64,000 bases of DNA from Anoxynatronum buryatiense (GTDB lineage: Bacteria; Bacillota; Clostridia; Peptostreptococcales; Tindalliaceae), in contig NZ_FXUF01000019.1 of NCBI RefSeq assembly GCF_900182905.1, forward strand, positions 1 through 64,000, in the 5' to 3' direction. Below are positions 48,608 to 57,863 of this stretch, piece after piece. Positions within the stretch are counted from its first letter, which is position 1. Each line of letters begins with the position of its first letter. Below the pieces are notes generated by a model. The model made no database searches. It worked only from the letters and a program-made list of their open reading frames with translations, and had not been told where the DNA came from. Made by a program: the position numbers and the translations under genes.

Positions 48608-49168
48608 TCAGCGACGACGATCATCTGAGCGGTTCCGTCGATTGGACGACGGCTTTTTTTCAGATTTATTGCGTAAAACCTCCAATTTCTGAAGTGTTTT
48701 TTCATCGATTCGATTGGAAAGAAAGTCTTTCTCGTGCCTGAGCTGACAGGCAGTTTCTCTGATACGCCCACGGGCAGCTGTGAGATCCAGCTGCAGTTCA
48801 CGCACACTTACCCGTACCGCACCGCTGCCCAACACCATCAGCTGTTCTGTCCAGTCATTGGTGACCACGATGACCTGTCTTTTTTTGGCAAGTTCCTCGA
48901 TGGATTTTTCGATATAACTGTCTGCTGTCATTTTTTCTTTTGTGAAGATCACTTCAACGCCCTGTATGATTTCACGGTGTTCCCGGGCACGAGGGGCCAA
49001 ATGGGCATCAAAAACAATGCGCACATCAATTCCCCGAAAAGTACGGTATTCAGCCATCAGATCAATGAGACGGTCCCGCGCTCCCTGAAAGTCATGTTTT
49101 ACCATTGCCTGCAGCTCAGGGAGTGCGTTCATCACATTATAGCCATCCAGAATCAGTATTTCTTTCAC
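48608..49168 (-). CDS. rae1: NYN-domain endoribonuclease Rae1 (YacP)
   Basis: 186-aa PIN-like/NYN protein. The Bacillus homologue cleaves mRNA in the ribosome A site. Acidic residues of the fold are visible in LDGYNVMNA, RIVFDAH and VVTNDWTEQ. The C terminus is very basic (KKPSSNRRNRSDDRRR). It overlaps rlmB by 4 bp and precedes sigH, as in other Firmicutes. Confidence 0.92.
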   Translation of the reverse strand: MKEILILDGYNVMNALPELQAMVKHDFQGARDRLIDLMAEYRTFRGIDVRIVFDAHLAPRAREHREIIQGVEVIFTKEKMTADSYIEKSIEELAKKRQVIVVTNDWTEQLMVLGSGAVRVSVRELQLDLTAARGRIRETACQLRHEKDFLSNRIDEKTLQKLEVLRNKSEKKPSSNRRNRSDDRRR

Positions 49169-49923
49169 CTGGCTGCCTCCGAACTCATCGTTTGCCGAAG
49201 CCGCTGCCGGGATATTTCATACAGCAGCACTCCTGCCGCCACAGAAGCGTTCAGGGAACCGGTACTGCCCGCCATGGGAATTCTCACCAGGTAATCGCAG
49301 TGTTCCCTCACCAGGCGAGAAATCCCTTTTCCCTCACTGCCGATGACTAATCCCAAAGGACCAGTCAGATCCTGATCCATGACATTGACACTGCTGCCGC
49401 CTTCACCGCCGGCAATCCAGAATCCTTCTTTTTTAAGTTGCTTCAATGTATCTGTCAGGTTGGAAACCTGTGCTACCGGTATATGTTCCAGCGCACCGCT
49501 GGCAACCTTGGATACAACCGGCGTGACGCCGGCTGCCCGGCGCTTGGGAATAACGACGCCATGCGCTCCAAAAACTTCTGCACTGCGGAGAATGGAACCC
49601 AAATTGTGGGGATCCTCCACCCCGTCTAAAATAAGAATCAACGGCGTTTTTTCTGTTTGACTTTTTCGAATCATCACTTCCATGGAAGTGTATTGAAACG
49701 CAGGCACCACCGCAATCACTCCCTGATGATTATCACTGCGGGAGATGCGATCCAGTTCCTGTCTTTCCATTAATTTGATCGGGACACGCTTTTTCTTTGC
49801 CTGGTCACGAATCTCCTGTAAAACCCGGTCTTTTCCAGAAGTCAGAAGAAAAATTTCCAGTATTTCCCTGCCTGCTCTCAGTGCTTCCCGCACAGCATTT
49901 CTGCCTTCCAGCTGATCTGACAT
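49165..49923 (-). CDS. rlmB: 23S rRNA (guanosine-2251-2'-O)-methyltransferase RlmB
   Basis: 252-aa SPOUT-family enzyme that methylates ribose G2251 in the peptidyl-transferase loop. The three knot motifs are NLGSILRSAEVFGAHGVVIP, LVIGSEGKGISRLVREHCD and PMAGSTGSLNASVAAGVLLY. The N-terminal EGRNAVREALRAG is the substrate-binding domain. It overlaps rae1 and follows thyX by 18 bp. Confidence 0.95.
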   Translation of the reverse strand: MSDQLEGRNAVREALRAGREILEIFLLTSGKDRVLQEIRDQAKKKRVPIKLMERQELDRISRSDNHQGVIAVVPAFQYTSMEVMIRKSQTEKTPLILILDGVEDPHNLGSILRSAEVFGAHGVVIPKRRAAGVTPVVSKVASGALEHIPVAQVSNLTDTLKQLKKEGFWIAGGEGGSSVNVMDQDLTGPLGLVIGSEGKGISRLVREHCDYLVRIPMAGSTGSLNASVAAGVLLYEISRQRLRQTMSSEAAR

Positions 49924-49941
49924 GTTTTTTCATTCCTTTCG

Positions 49942-50712
49942 CTACAAATTACGAAACTGCTCTGCCACTTCACGGCTTTTTCCGCAGCTCATGGCACCTT
50001 CACCACAGGGGCCGCTGACACAATCCGGTCCGGCAACCCGAAACAGATTGGGAGCAGTCTGCTTGACCTGGCGCAGCATTTCTGTAGCCATTACCCTTAT
50101 TTCCCACTGGGCTCGGTTGCAACAGCGGACATTGAAGAAATGAAGCAGGCTGCGTGCATTCATGGTCACGACAATTTTAGTTTCGCAGGCATTGGGAAGC
50201 ACATAACGGGCATCTTCGATGGCCGCTTTTTCAGCGATTCCTGCTGCTTTTTTTTCTGAAAGACCTTCATTAACAAGCTGTTTCAAATGTTTTTCTTTCA
50301 AACCATCGGCCAGCTGGTCATACGCTGCCTGCTGATCTGCCATGGCTTTCAGGTAAATGATTTTGAGGGCGTCATCTTCTTCGATTGCCTCGGGTATGAC
50401 ATAGTCAAAACCACCCTCCCTCACATAACGCTGGCTTTTCTGGGAAAAGCTGGCAATGCGGTGCCTTACCAGTTGATGTGTCAGGCTGCGGGAGACACCT
50501 TCAATGGCAAAGGTAAAACTGACATGTTCAAAAGGAGACTGGTGCCCCATGTCACTAAGAATTCCCACCAGCCGCTTGATTTCTGCATCACTCATTTCGT
50601 CCAGAAGAGTGGTCACCCCATGGGAAGAATAGCACAGGCGGGCAGCAGCCGCCACCACCTTTTCAGGTTCTGGGGTATGAGCAATCAGGTCAACTCTGGG
50701 TGTCGTTTCCAT
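49942..50712 (-). CDS. thyX: FAD-dependent thymidylate synthase ThyX
   Basis: 256-aa flavoenzyme that makes dTMP from dUMP with methylenetetrahydrofolate and a reduced flavin. The ThyX signature RHRIASFSQKSQRY (about residue 80) is intact. Unlike ThyA it regenerates tetrahydrofolate, not dihydrofolate. The ATG at 50712 follows AAGGAGG at 11 nt; a TTG seven codons upstream overlaps that site. The start overlaps the end of the small membrane protein upstream by about 23 bp. Confidence 0.96.
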   Translation of the reverse strand: METTPRVDLIAHTPEPEKVVAAAARLCYSSHGVTTLLDEMSDAEIKRLVGILSDMGHQSPFEHVSFTFAIEGVSRSLTHQLVRHRIASFSQKSQRYVREGGFDYVIPEAIEEDDALKIIYLKAMADQQAAYDQLADGLKEKHLKQLVNEGLSEKKAAGIAEKAAIEDARYVLPNACETKIVVTMNARSLLHFFNVRCCNRAQWEIRVMATEMLRQVKQTAPNLFRVAGPDCVSGPCGEGAMSCGKSREVAEQFRNL

Positions 50713-51082
50713 GGCTTTCAAGTCCTCCTTCAATCAGAATTTGTTTCACTGGCAACACAAAAAACAGATACCCCCGAACACGGGCTTCATATGTGCCGGT
50801 AAGCTGGACTTCTTCCAGTTTGTTTTCCCCGGGCACCGGATAAAGGATCAGGGTATTGCCCTCTTCCGACACCTGCTTCACACTGATGGTGCGGAAGGTG
50901 TGCAGCTTTTCCAGTAAAGGCGGCATACCGATTTGGAGCGGTGCCGCCAGCCGGGCAAATCCGGCATACTGTTCAAGGATCTTGGTTGACGGCCTGACCG
51001 GATCAAGAAAAACTGACTTCATACTCAGTAGGAGGAGCAACACCAAAACAATGCCGGCCATGCGCCGGTCATATCGCTTCAT
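50690..51082 (-). CDS. Small membrane-anchored protein of unknown function
   Basis: A 130-aa protein not recognised. It has a basic N terminus (MKRYDRR), one hydrophobic helix (about residues 9-21, GIVLVLLLLLSMK) and an extracytoplasmic domain with alternating hydrophobic residues (TLILYPVPGENKLEEVQLTG and VRGYLFFVLPVKQILIEGGL). It may be a signal-anchored protein; there is no lipobox cysteine. The gene overlaps mrnC by 14 bp at its start and thyX at its end, so it is translated as part of the operon. GAGGAGG lies 12 nt before the ATG. No function is inferred. Confidence 0.7.
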   Translation of the reverse strand: MKRYDRRMAGIVLVLLLLLSMKSVFLDPVRPSTKILEQYAGFARLAAPLQIGMPPLLEKLHTFRTISVKQVSEEGNTLILYPVPGENKLEEVQLTGTYEARVRGYLFFVLPVKQILIEGGLESHGNDTQS

Positions 51083-51536
51083 GAGAGGATCCCGCCTCCT
51101 CTCTGGTTTTTTCCAGCAGCTCGACGGCTTTTGTCATAACAGCCATTAACCGCGAAAGCTCGTTGCGATAGTAAAGCCACCCCAAAAGCGCTTCAAAGCC
51201 GGTGGCCACCCGATAGGTTGCCGGGTCTGTGTTTCGGGGCACTGTTCCCGATTTTTGGTTTCTACCCCGCCTCACCGCGTTCTTTTCCAGGTCTGTCAAG
51301 AAGGGCTGGAGCTGCCGTACCATTTCTGCCTGAGCCACTGCATTGACATATGTCACCGTGCGTCGATGCAACCGATGAATGGTGGTATGGGGTTTTCGAA
51401 TTAAGTAGTCACGCATATACATTTCAAAAATGGCATCTCCCATATAGGCCAGGGTGAGAGGTGCCATGGTTTCCACCTGATGACCCGCCGTTTCACCGCT
51501 GTCTTTCATTTGTTCCAACATTTCCTGAACATCCAT
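51069..51536 (-). CDS. mrnC: Mini-ribonuclease 3
   Basis: 155-aa RNase III catalytic domain without a double-stranded-RNA-binding domain; in Bacillus it matures 23S rRNA ends. The catalytic motif AYMGDAIFEMYMRDYL and the second block NQKSGTVPRNTDPATYRVAT then FEALLGWLY are present. The ATG at 51536 is preferred; a TTG ten codons earlier is possible. It follows cysS by 57 bp. Confidence 0.94.
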   Translation of the reverse strand: MDVQEMLEQMKDSGETAGHQVETMAPLTLAYMGDAIFEMYMRDYLIRKPHTTIHRLHRRTVTYVNAVAQAEMVRQLQPFLTDLEKNAVRRGRNQKSGTVPRNTDPATYRVATGFEALLGWLYYRNELSRLMAVMTKAVELLEKTREEAGSSHEAI

Positions 51537-51592
51537 TTTTACTATTGTGACCCCCTTTCCTTCCAAGGATTCTACTCTGGATTATAGGGGAT

Positions 51593-53011
51593 TTACCGGT
51601 CATTGACAACCCGCTTCCACTTGATTCCTTCGGGGGTGTCTTCCAGTACGATGCCCTGTTCTTTCAGCTGATCCCGTATGGCATCAGCCCGAGCAAAATC
51701 CCGGTTCTGCCGCGCCTGTTGCCGTTCGCTTATGAGCTTTTCCACAGCATCTTCCAGCGAGCCTTCTGAGGTGTCTTCTTTTTGAAGCAGTCCCAGCACG
51801 CCCGCCAGCTCCTGAAGCAGTTCCAGTGCTCGCTGCAGTACTTTTCTGCCTGGTTTTTCTGTCAGCAGTGCATTCCCGGCCTTCACCAGTTCAAAAATAA
51901 TGCCCAGTCCGTCTGCCGTATTGAAATCGTCATCCATTGCTGCCATAAATCGTTCCCGATAGTTTTCCAATGTGGCGATCTGGTTCTGGTCTTCCGTTCC
52001 TTCGGTTTCAGGGGCGTGATCATGATAGTACCGCCAGTTTTCCAGGGCAGTATAGAGTCTCTCCAGCCCGCTTCTGGCAGCAGTCATGGCTTCTCTGCTG
52101 AAGTTAATGGGATTGCGATAGTGGGCCGACAAAATGAAGAAACGCACCACTTCCAGGTCATACTCAGCAGCTATTTCCCTGGCAGTGAAAAAATTATTGA
52201 GTGATTTGGACATTTTGCGGTTATCGACGTTGAGATACCCCACATGTACCCAATAATTAGCAAAGGGTTTGCCGGTGAGGGCTTCACTTTGAGCCACTTC
52301 ATTCTCATGGTGGGGGAAGGTCAGATCCCCGCCGCCGCCATGAATGTCGATGGTTTCTCCCAGATACTTGCGGGCCATGGCGGAGCACTCGATGTGCCAG
52401 CCTGGCCGTCCTGGTCCCCAGGGGCTTTCCCAGAAAGGTTCACCGGGTTTGGCGGCTTTCCAGAGGGCGAAATCCAGGGGGCTTTTTTTCTGCTCATTCA
52501 CTTCAATTCGTGCTCCGGCCTTAAGTTCATCGAGGCTTTGTTTGGAGAGGTTTCCATAGGCAGGATACGCAGTGACATCAAAATAGACATCTCCCTGCTG
52601 TTCATAGGCAACGCCCTTTTGAATCAGCGCTTCCACGAAGGCGATGATTTCAGGGATGGTTTCTGTGACCCTGGGATGAACATCGGCCCGGCGGATTCCC
52701 AGGCTGTCTGCATCAGCAAAATACGCTTCAATGTACTTTTCACTCACCTCCACAGAAGTCAGGTTTTCTTTCAGTGCCTGTTGGATAATTTTGTCATCCA
52801 CATCTGTAAAGTTTTGCACAAAAGTGACTTCATATCCCCGGTACTCGAAATACTGCCGCAATGCATCGAAGGTGATGAAGGTACGGGCATTACCGATGTG
52901 AAAATAATTGTAGACAGTTGGCCCGCAGGCATACATGCGGATTTTACCGGGTTCAATGGGAGAGAAGGTTTCTTTTTGCCTGGTGAGCGTATTGTAAAGC
53001 ATGATGGCCAT
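51593..53011 (-). CDS. cysS: Cysteinyl-tRNA synthetase
   Basis: 472-aa class I synthetase charging tRNA-Cys. The HIGH motif appears as FHIGNAR, KMSKS as [10 protein letters not shown], and zinc ligands as Cys28 in ACGPTVYNY, then the IECSAMAR cysteine and HHENE. The ATG at 53011 has AAGGAG at 8 nt. The gene is preceded by a T-box leader with a Cys codon. cysE, which stands between gltX and cysS in Bacillus, is absent. Confidence 0.97.
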   Translation of the reverse strand: MAIMLYNTLTRQKETFSPIEPGKIRMYACGPTVYNYFHIGNARTFITFDALRQYFEYRGYEVTFVQNFTDVDDKIIQQALKENLTSVEVSEKYIEAYFADADSLGIRRADVHPRVTETIPEIIAFVEALIQKGVAYEQQGDVYFDVTAYPAYGNLSKQSLDELKAGARIEVNEQKKSPLDFALWKAAKPGEPFWESPWGPGRPGWHIECSAMARKYLGETIDIHGGGGDLTFPHHENEVAQSEALTGKPFANYWVHVGYLNVDNRKMSKSLNNFFTAREIAAEYDLEVVRFFILSAHYRNPINFSREAMTAARSGLERLYTALENWRYYHDHAPETEGTEDQNQIATLENYRERFMAAMDDDFNTADGLGIIFELVKAGNALLTEKPGRKVLQRALELLQELAGVLGLLQKEDTSEGSLEDAVEKLISERQQARQNRDFARADAIRDQLKEQGIVLEDTPEGIKWKRVVNDR

Positions 53012-53341
53012 GGTCATTTCTCCTTTCATGATGGTCGCATGGTTTGTTTTAAAATTGATTCAAAAAAGCAAGCCGCCACTGAACAGCCTGTTCAGAGACG
53101 ACTTGCCTGTCGCGGTTCCACTCTGATTGACGGACCCTGTCAGGGCCTGCCCTCTCATAACAGCTGTTAACGGAGGCTGATCCGGCGAAAGAAACCCACT
53201 GAGGGGCCGGGTGCATTTGGCGTCACCATTAAGATGTTTTCAGCCGTGACATCTTTCTCTGTTGGGTGGCGAGGCTACTTAATCCGACTTTTCGCACCGG
53301 TGATTTCCACCGGCAGTTGAACTCATTCATCACGTTATGGC
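53012..53341 (-). promoter_or_regulatory. T-box riboswitch, cysteine-specific, controlling cysS
   Basis: The 330-bp gap between gltX and cysS holds a T-box leader. The T-box sequence AGAGTGGAACCGCG (53124-53111) is diagnostic. In stem I an AGTA bulge (about 53254) faces a loop with AAATGCACC (about 53191), giving TGC, a Cys codon, followed by a purine; the distal part shows AGAGAAAGATG ... GGCTGAAAACATC. A terminator follows: GCAAG ... CTTGC (53106-53068) enclosing CTGAAC/GTTCAG, then TTTTTT. Uncharged tRNA-Cys is expected to allow readthrough into cysS. No separate promoter is obvious; one may lie at the end of gltX. Confidence 0.88.
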
Positions 53342-54811
53342 TTACAGGTGCTGTTCAAGTCGTTTCAAAATCCGTTCTTTTCCAAGGACTTTCATCACCA
53401 GCATCAGATCTGGTCCGTGTACCCGCCCGGTAAGGGCCACACGCAGGGGTTTGAAAAACTGGGGACCCTTCAGTCCCGTTTCTTTTTGAATGGCTTTAAA
53501 CACCGGCTTGATGACTGCCTCATCCATGGACCCCAGGGCAGCAAGCTGCTCTGTCAGTACTGGCCGCAAGGTCTCAAGAGCCTCCGACACCCACCATTCT
53601 TCGGCTTCTCCCGACTCCACTTCCAGATTTTCCTGGAAAAAAACCGCTGCTTTTTCAGGGAGTTCCGACATATAATGAAGGTTTTCCCGTAATATTGCCA
53701 CCAGACTGGTCACCCATTGTCTGTTGGCTTCGGCTTCATCAGGCGTGATAAGGCCCGCTTCCTGAAGGCAGGGAATTGCAAGGTCTGTGAGCACTTCCAG
53801 ATCGGCCTCCCGCATGTAATGGGCACTCATCCAGTTGAGTTTTTTCAGATCAAAAACCCCACCGCTTTTGGAAACCCGGTCCAGGGAAAACTTTTGTTCC
53901 AGATCGGCCAGTGTGAAGAGTTCTTCATTGTCCTCAGGACTCCAGCCAACCAGCGCCAGAAAGTTCACCAGCGCCTCCGGCAGATATCCCTTTCGACGGA
54001 AATCTTCCGCTGCCACATCGCCCTGGCGCTTGCTGAGTTTTTTCCGATCGATGTTCAGGATGTTGGGCAAGTGTACGTATGTGGGTGCTTCCCATCCCAT
54101 TGCCTGGTATAAATAAACATGCTTGGGAGTGGATGCCAGCCATTCCTCTCCCCGAATCACATGGGTGATGGCCATGAGATGGTCATCCACCACCACTGCA
54201 AAGTGGTAAGTGGGATACCCGTCAGATTTGATAAGCACCTGATCGTCCAAGTCATCGGTGTTCATGGTGACGGTGCCCCGTACCAGGTCATGGAACTGGA
54301 TATCTGTGTGTGCCGGCAGCTTCAGGCGAATCACATGAGGTTCGCCGGCAGTCATACGGGCAGCGCATTCTTCAGTGTCAAGCGAACGACAGTGTCCGTC
54401 GTAACGTGAACCGCCTTTTTCCTGACGCTCTTTCTCACGCAGGGCATCCAGTCGCTCTTTTGTGCAGAAACAGGGATAGGCATGACCTGAGTCCAGCAGT
54501 GACCGAATATGGCGGCTGTAGATATCCAGGCGCTTCGACTGAACATAGGGACCTTTATCGCCTTTTTCCGTCACCTGGCCTTCTTCTGTCAGCATGACGC
54601 CCTCTGTGTGATGAACGCCTGCCCATTCAAGGGAGCGCAGCAGGTTTTCAACGGCCCCTTCCACAAAGCGCTCCTGATCGGTATCTTCTATCCTTAACAG
54701 ATAAGTGCCTCCATGGGCTTTGGCAAACAAGTAATTATACAGTGCTGTTCTGAGTCCTCCCACATGCAGAAAACCGGTCGGACTGGGTGCAAATCGCACG
54801 CGAACACTCAT
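53342..54811 (-). CDS. gltX: Glutamyl-tRNA synthetase
   Basis: 489-aa class I synthetase. The HIGH-type motif is in [18 protein letters not shown], and KLSKRQGD is the KMSKS counterpart. DTDQERF and other class Ib features match. Whether it also charges tRNA-Gln (with GatCAB) cannot be told here. GGAGG lies 8 nt before the ATG. It follows proS by 137 bp. Confidence 0.96.
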   Translation of the reverse strand: MSVRVRFAPSPTGFLHVGGLRTALYNYLFAKAHGGTYLLRIEDTDQERFVEGAVENLLRSLEWAGVHHTEGVMLTEEGQVTEKGDKGPYVQSKRLDIYSRHIRSLLDSGHAYPCFCTKERLDALREKERQEKGGSRYDGHCRSLDTEECAARMTAGEPHVIRLKLPAHTDIQFHDLVRGTVTMNTDDLDDQVLIKSDGYPTYHFAVVVDDHLMAITHVIRGEEWLASTPKHVYLYQAMGWEAPTYVHLPNILNIDRKKLSKRQGDVAAEDFRRKGYLPEALVNFLALVGWSPEDNEELFTLADLEQKFSLDRVSKSGGVFDLKKLNWMSAHYMREADLEVLTDLAIPCLQEAGLITPDEAEANRQWVTSLVAILRENLHYMSELPEKAAVFFQENLEVESGEAEEWWVSEALETLRPVLTEQLAALGSMDEAVIKPVFKAIQKETGLKGPQFFKPLRVALTGRVHGPDLMLVMKVLGKERILKRLEQHL

Positions 54812-54948
54812 TAAAACGCCTCCTTTCCTTCTTGCTCGATGCCATTATCACAAACTGGCTGTTGTTTTCAAAAGACAGATATTACCCATTATCACCGGTT
54901 GGTTTTCCCAGGGGCCGTTCTGTCTGTTTTAATCAGCACCCGCTGAAA

Positions 54949-56391
54949 TCAATAGGCTTTTGCATAGTAGACCATTTGCTCTGCAGGCTTTGCGCAGAAG
55001 GGACAGGTGTCTCCCAGTTTTTCCTGTTCGAAAGGGATGCAGCGAATGGTGGCGCCGGTTTCTGCCTTGACCCGCTCTTCGCAGTCTTCATCACCGCACC
55101 ACATGGCTTTTACAAAACCAGGGGTTTCTTTCATAATCCGTTTGAAGGTCTCTTCATCATGTACCACATGAGTCTTCTGGTCCCGCATTTCTCTGGCTTT
55201 TTCCAGCAGGTTTTTCTGTATGGCTTCCAGCAGTTCACCCACCCGCTGTTTCACCTGACTCAATGAGCAGGTTTCTTTTTCAAGGGTATCTCTGCGGAAA
55301 AGCACCACCTGCTCTTGCTCCAAGTCCCGGGGGCCAATTTCAATGCGCAGGGGAACACCTTTCATTTCCCATTCGTTGAATTTCCAGCCTGGAGAATATT
55401 GCTCTCTGTCATCCAGTTCCATGCGGAACGCCGGTTTCAGTTCTTCAAAGATTTTAGCAGCAGCTTCATTGACGCCCCCCTTATGAGCGGCAATGGGAAC
55501 AATCACAGCCTGAATGGGAGCAATGCCTGGCGGCAGCGAAAGCCCGCGGTTATCACCGTGAACCATAATGATCCCGCCGATGAGACGAGTGGAAACACCC
55601 CAGGATGTATGGTAAGGATGCTGTTGCTTCCCTTCACGGTCCTGGTACTCAATTTCAAAAGCTTTGGTAAAATGTTGGCCCAGGTTGTGGGATGTGCCTG
55701 CCTGAAGCGCTTTGCCGTCATGCATCAAGGCTTCCATGGTGTATGTGGCGTAGGCACCGGCAAATTTTTCCCGATCGGTTTTACGGCCAACCACCACTGG
55801 CATTGCCAGCAGATTTTCTGCCGTTTCCCGGTAAACATTCAGCATTTTAAGGGTTTCTTCCTGCGCTTCATCATAGGTTTCGTGCAGTGTGTGGCCTTCC
55901 TGCCAAAGAAATTCAGATGTGCGCAGAAAAGGACGGGTGCTCTTCTCCCAACGCACCACATTGCACCACTGGTTGTAGAGGAAGGGCAAATCCCGGTAAG
56001 AACTCAGCCATTTGGCGTACATGGAACAGATAATGGTTTCTGAAGTGGGTCGAACACAAAGACGCTCCGCCAGCTCTTCATCGCCCCCATGGGTCACCCA
56101 TGCGACTTCTGGAGCAAAGCCTTCCACATGCTCAGCTTCTTTTTGAAGCAGGCTTTCCGGGATCAACAGGGGGAAATACATGTTTTTGTGGCCGGTTTCC
56201 TTGAAACGCCGGTCCATATACGCCTGTATGTTCTCCCAAATAGCATAACCATAGTGTTTAATCACCATAAAACCTTTCACCGGCGAATAATCCACCAGAT
56301 CGGTTTTTTTAATGACATCTGTATACCATTGGGCAAAATCCACCTCCATGGGTGTGATTTCTTCCACAAACTGCTTTTGGTTTTTTGCCAT
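54949..56391 (-). CDS. proS: Prolyl-tRNA synthetase, archaeal/eukaryotic-like (type 3)
   Basis: 480-aa class II synthetase of the ProS type 3 group, which lacks the editing insertion of the bacterial type and has a C-terminal extension ending YYAKAY. Class II motifs are seen: [16 protein letters not shown] (motif 1), [18 protein letters not shown] (motif 2) and [17 protein letters not shown] (motif 3). Cysteines near the C terminus (CGDEDC, CPFCAKP) may bind zinc. The ATG at 56391 has GAGGGG at 8 nt. Tandem 19-bp repeats lie in the leader. Confidence 0.96.
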   Translation of the reverse strand: MAKNQKQFVEEITPMEVDFAQWYTDVIKKTDLVDYSPVKGFMVIKHYGYAIWENIQAYMDRRFKETGHKNMYFPLLIPESLLQKEAEHVEGFAPEVAWVTHGGDEELAERLCVRPTSETIICSMYAKWLSSYRDLPFLYNQWCNVVRWEKSTRPFLRTSEFLWQEGHTLHETYDEAQEETLKMLNVYRETAENLLAMPVVVGRKTDREKFAGAYATYTMEALMHDGKALQAGTSHNLGQHFTKAFEIEYQDREGKQQHPYHTSWGVSTRLIGGIIMVHGDNRGLSLPPGIAPIQAVIVPIAAHKGGVNEAAAKIFEELKPAFRMELDDREQYSPGWKFNEWEMKGVPLRIEIGPRDLEQEQVVLFRRDTLEKETCSLSQVKQRVGELLEAIQKNLLEKAREMRDQKTHVVHDEETFKRIMKETPGFVKAMWCGDEDCEERVKAETGATIRCIPFEQEKLGDTCPFCAKPAEQMVYYAKAY

Positions 56392-56425
56392 TCCACTAAC
56401 CCCTCTTCTATAGTGTTTCTGTCTA

Positions 56426-56463
56426 TCATGACTATTTTCGTCTGTCATGACTATTTTTGTCTG
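56426..56463 (-). repeat. Two tandem 19-bp repeats in the proS leader
   Basis: CAGACAAAAATAGTCATGA (56463-56445) is followed at once by CAGACGAAAATAGTCATGA (56444-56426), differing at one base. A degenerate third copy (TAGACAGAAACACTATAG) follows. The repeats are 35-75 bp upstream of the proS start, within the likely 5' untranslated region. They may be operator sites, RNA-binding sites or a chance slippage product. Confidence 0.8.
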
Positions 56464-56580
56464 CCATTCATGCTTCAATTGTCGTTTGTGCCTGCATCAA
56501 CTTTCAAGTTCAGTGATGACGTCTGCGATTATTCCAACAGATCCTGTATCACTGAATTTCTTTTATTAGATCTGATATAC

Positions 56581-57078
56581 TCATTCCTGAACGGTTTTTG
56601 CAGTCACCGTTTCTTTTAGCAATGTTACCGCCTGGGCGGCAATCCCCTCTTCTCTTCCCACGAAACCCAGTTTTTCAGTGGTGGTGGCTTTCAGATTCAG
56701 CCGACTTTCAGAAATTCCCATGGTTTCGGCAAGGCGCTGCTTCATGGCATCTAAGTGAGGGGCCATCTTTGGCCGCTGGGCCATGATGACGGCATCAACG
56801 TACTCCACCATCAAACCGTGTTGCTTCAACTGGTTCATCACCTGTTTCAGCAGGAGGAGACTGTCAATGTTGAAATAAGCGGGATCATCGTCAGGAAAGT
56901 GCCTGCCGATGTCTCCCAGGCCTGCCGCTCCCAACAATGCATCCATCACGGCATGGGTGAGTACATCTGCATCAGAGTGACCCGCCAGCCCTGTTTCGTG
57001 GGGAATTTCGACTCCCCCAAGGATGAGTTTTCGGCCGGTGACCAGTGCATGAACGTCAAATCCGTTACCAATTCTCAT
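56581..57078 (-). CDS. ispF: 2-C-methyl-D-erythritol 2,4-cyclodiphosphate synthase
   Basis: 165-aa enzyme of the non-mevalonate isoprenoid pathway. Zinc ligands are in FDVHAL (Asp8, His10) and the GHSDADVLTHAVMDALLG block. The signature FPDDDP follows. The ATG at 57078 has AGGAGGCGGCACC upstream and overlaps the ispD end by 14 bp, so translation is coupled. It is the usual ispD-ispF pair. Confidence 0.97.
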   Translation of the reverse strand: MRIGNGFDVHALVTGRKLILGGVEIPHETGLAGHSDADVLTHAVMDALLGAAGLGDIGRHFPDDDPAYFNIDSLLLLKQVMNQLKQHGLMVEYVDAVIMAQRPKMAPHLDAMKQRLAETMGISESRLNLKATTTEKLGFVGREEGIAAQAVTLLKETVTAKTVQE

Positions 57079-57802
57079 GGTGCCGCCTCCTGGATTCCAG
57101 AATTGCCTCTGCCCTGCGCAAATCTTCCTGAACGGTGATCTTGATATTTTCATCGCATCCGGTCACTATCTGAACAGAAAACCCGGCCGCTTCCATCACT
57201 GCCGCATCATCCGTTGGAGCAGCTTCCCCGGGGAGCCTCTCATATGCTTGCTGAATGCCGGCTGCCGAGAATATTTGAGGCGTCTGTACGCTCCAAAGCT
57301 GTACCCGTGAAACCGTGCCTGTGATGATCCCTTTATCATCGACCCGTTTCAGGGTATCCGTCACCGGCAGTCCGGGAATTGCGCCATCTGCTTTCTGGGC
57401 AGCCTGAAAGATTCGCTGAATCAGGGCGCTTGTTACCAAAGGTCTTGCCCCGTCATGAATGCCAATGTGGGTGGCCCGAGAGTTCACTGACGCCAACCCG
57501 GCTTCCACCGATTCACGACGGCTGGCACCACCCGCAACCAGCTGCGTTACCTTGGTCATATGACCGGATACCAAAATTTCCTGCTGTACTCTTGCCAACT
57601 CATTGGGATGAGAGACCAAAATGATTTCTTTCACATTCGGGTCCTGTTGCAGCTGTTTCAGTGTCATGGCAAGCAGCACCATTCCCCCAAGGGTGGCAAA
57701 CTGCTTGCGTTGATCCATTTTCATGCGGCTGCCGGTGCCGGCTGCTGCGACAATCATTGCCAGCCATGGCTGGTCTTGGAATTGATGAGGCATGGCACTC
57801 AT
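57065..57802 (-). CDS. ispD: 2-C-methyl-D-erythritol 4-phosphate cytidylyltransferase
   Basis: Third enzyme of the non-mevalonate pathway, forming CDP-methylerythritol. The nucleotide-binding start MIVAAAGTGSRMKMDQRKQF and the IHDGARPL, DTLKRVD, TPQIF and PTDDAAV motifs are intact. The start is uncertain: the frame is open to 57889, overlapping yacL; the ATG at 57802 (245 aa, weak CAGGA) or 57793 are the likeliest. Normal family length supports either. Confidence 0.92.
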   Translation of the reverse strand: MSAMPHQFQDQPWLAMIVAAAGTGSRMKMDQRKQFATLGGMVLLAMTLKQLQQDPNVKEIILVSHPNELARVQQEILVSGHMTKVTQLVAGGASRRESVEAGLASVNSRATHIGIHDGARPLVTSALIQRIFQAAQKADGAIPGLPVTDTLKRVDDKGIITGTVSRVQLWSVQTPQIFSAAGIQQAYERLPGEAAPTDDAAVMEAAGFSVQIVTGCDENIKITVQEDLRRAEAILESRRRHHENW

Positions 57803-57863
57803 TCCTGTTTCTGTGATAGTTTCAGTTCGTTGATCGTTCCTATAACCGGCCTGTTTCAACAGC

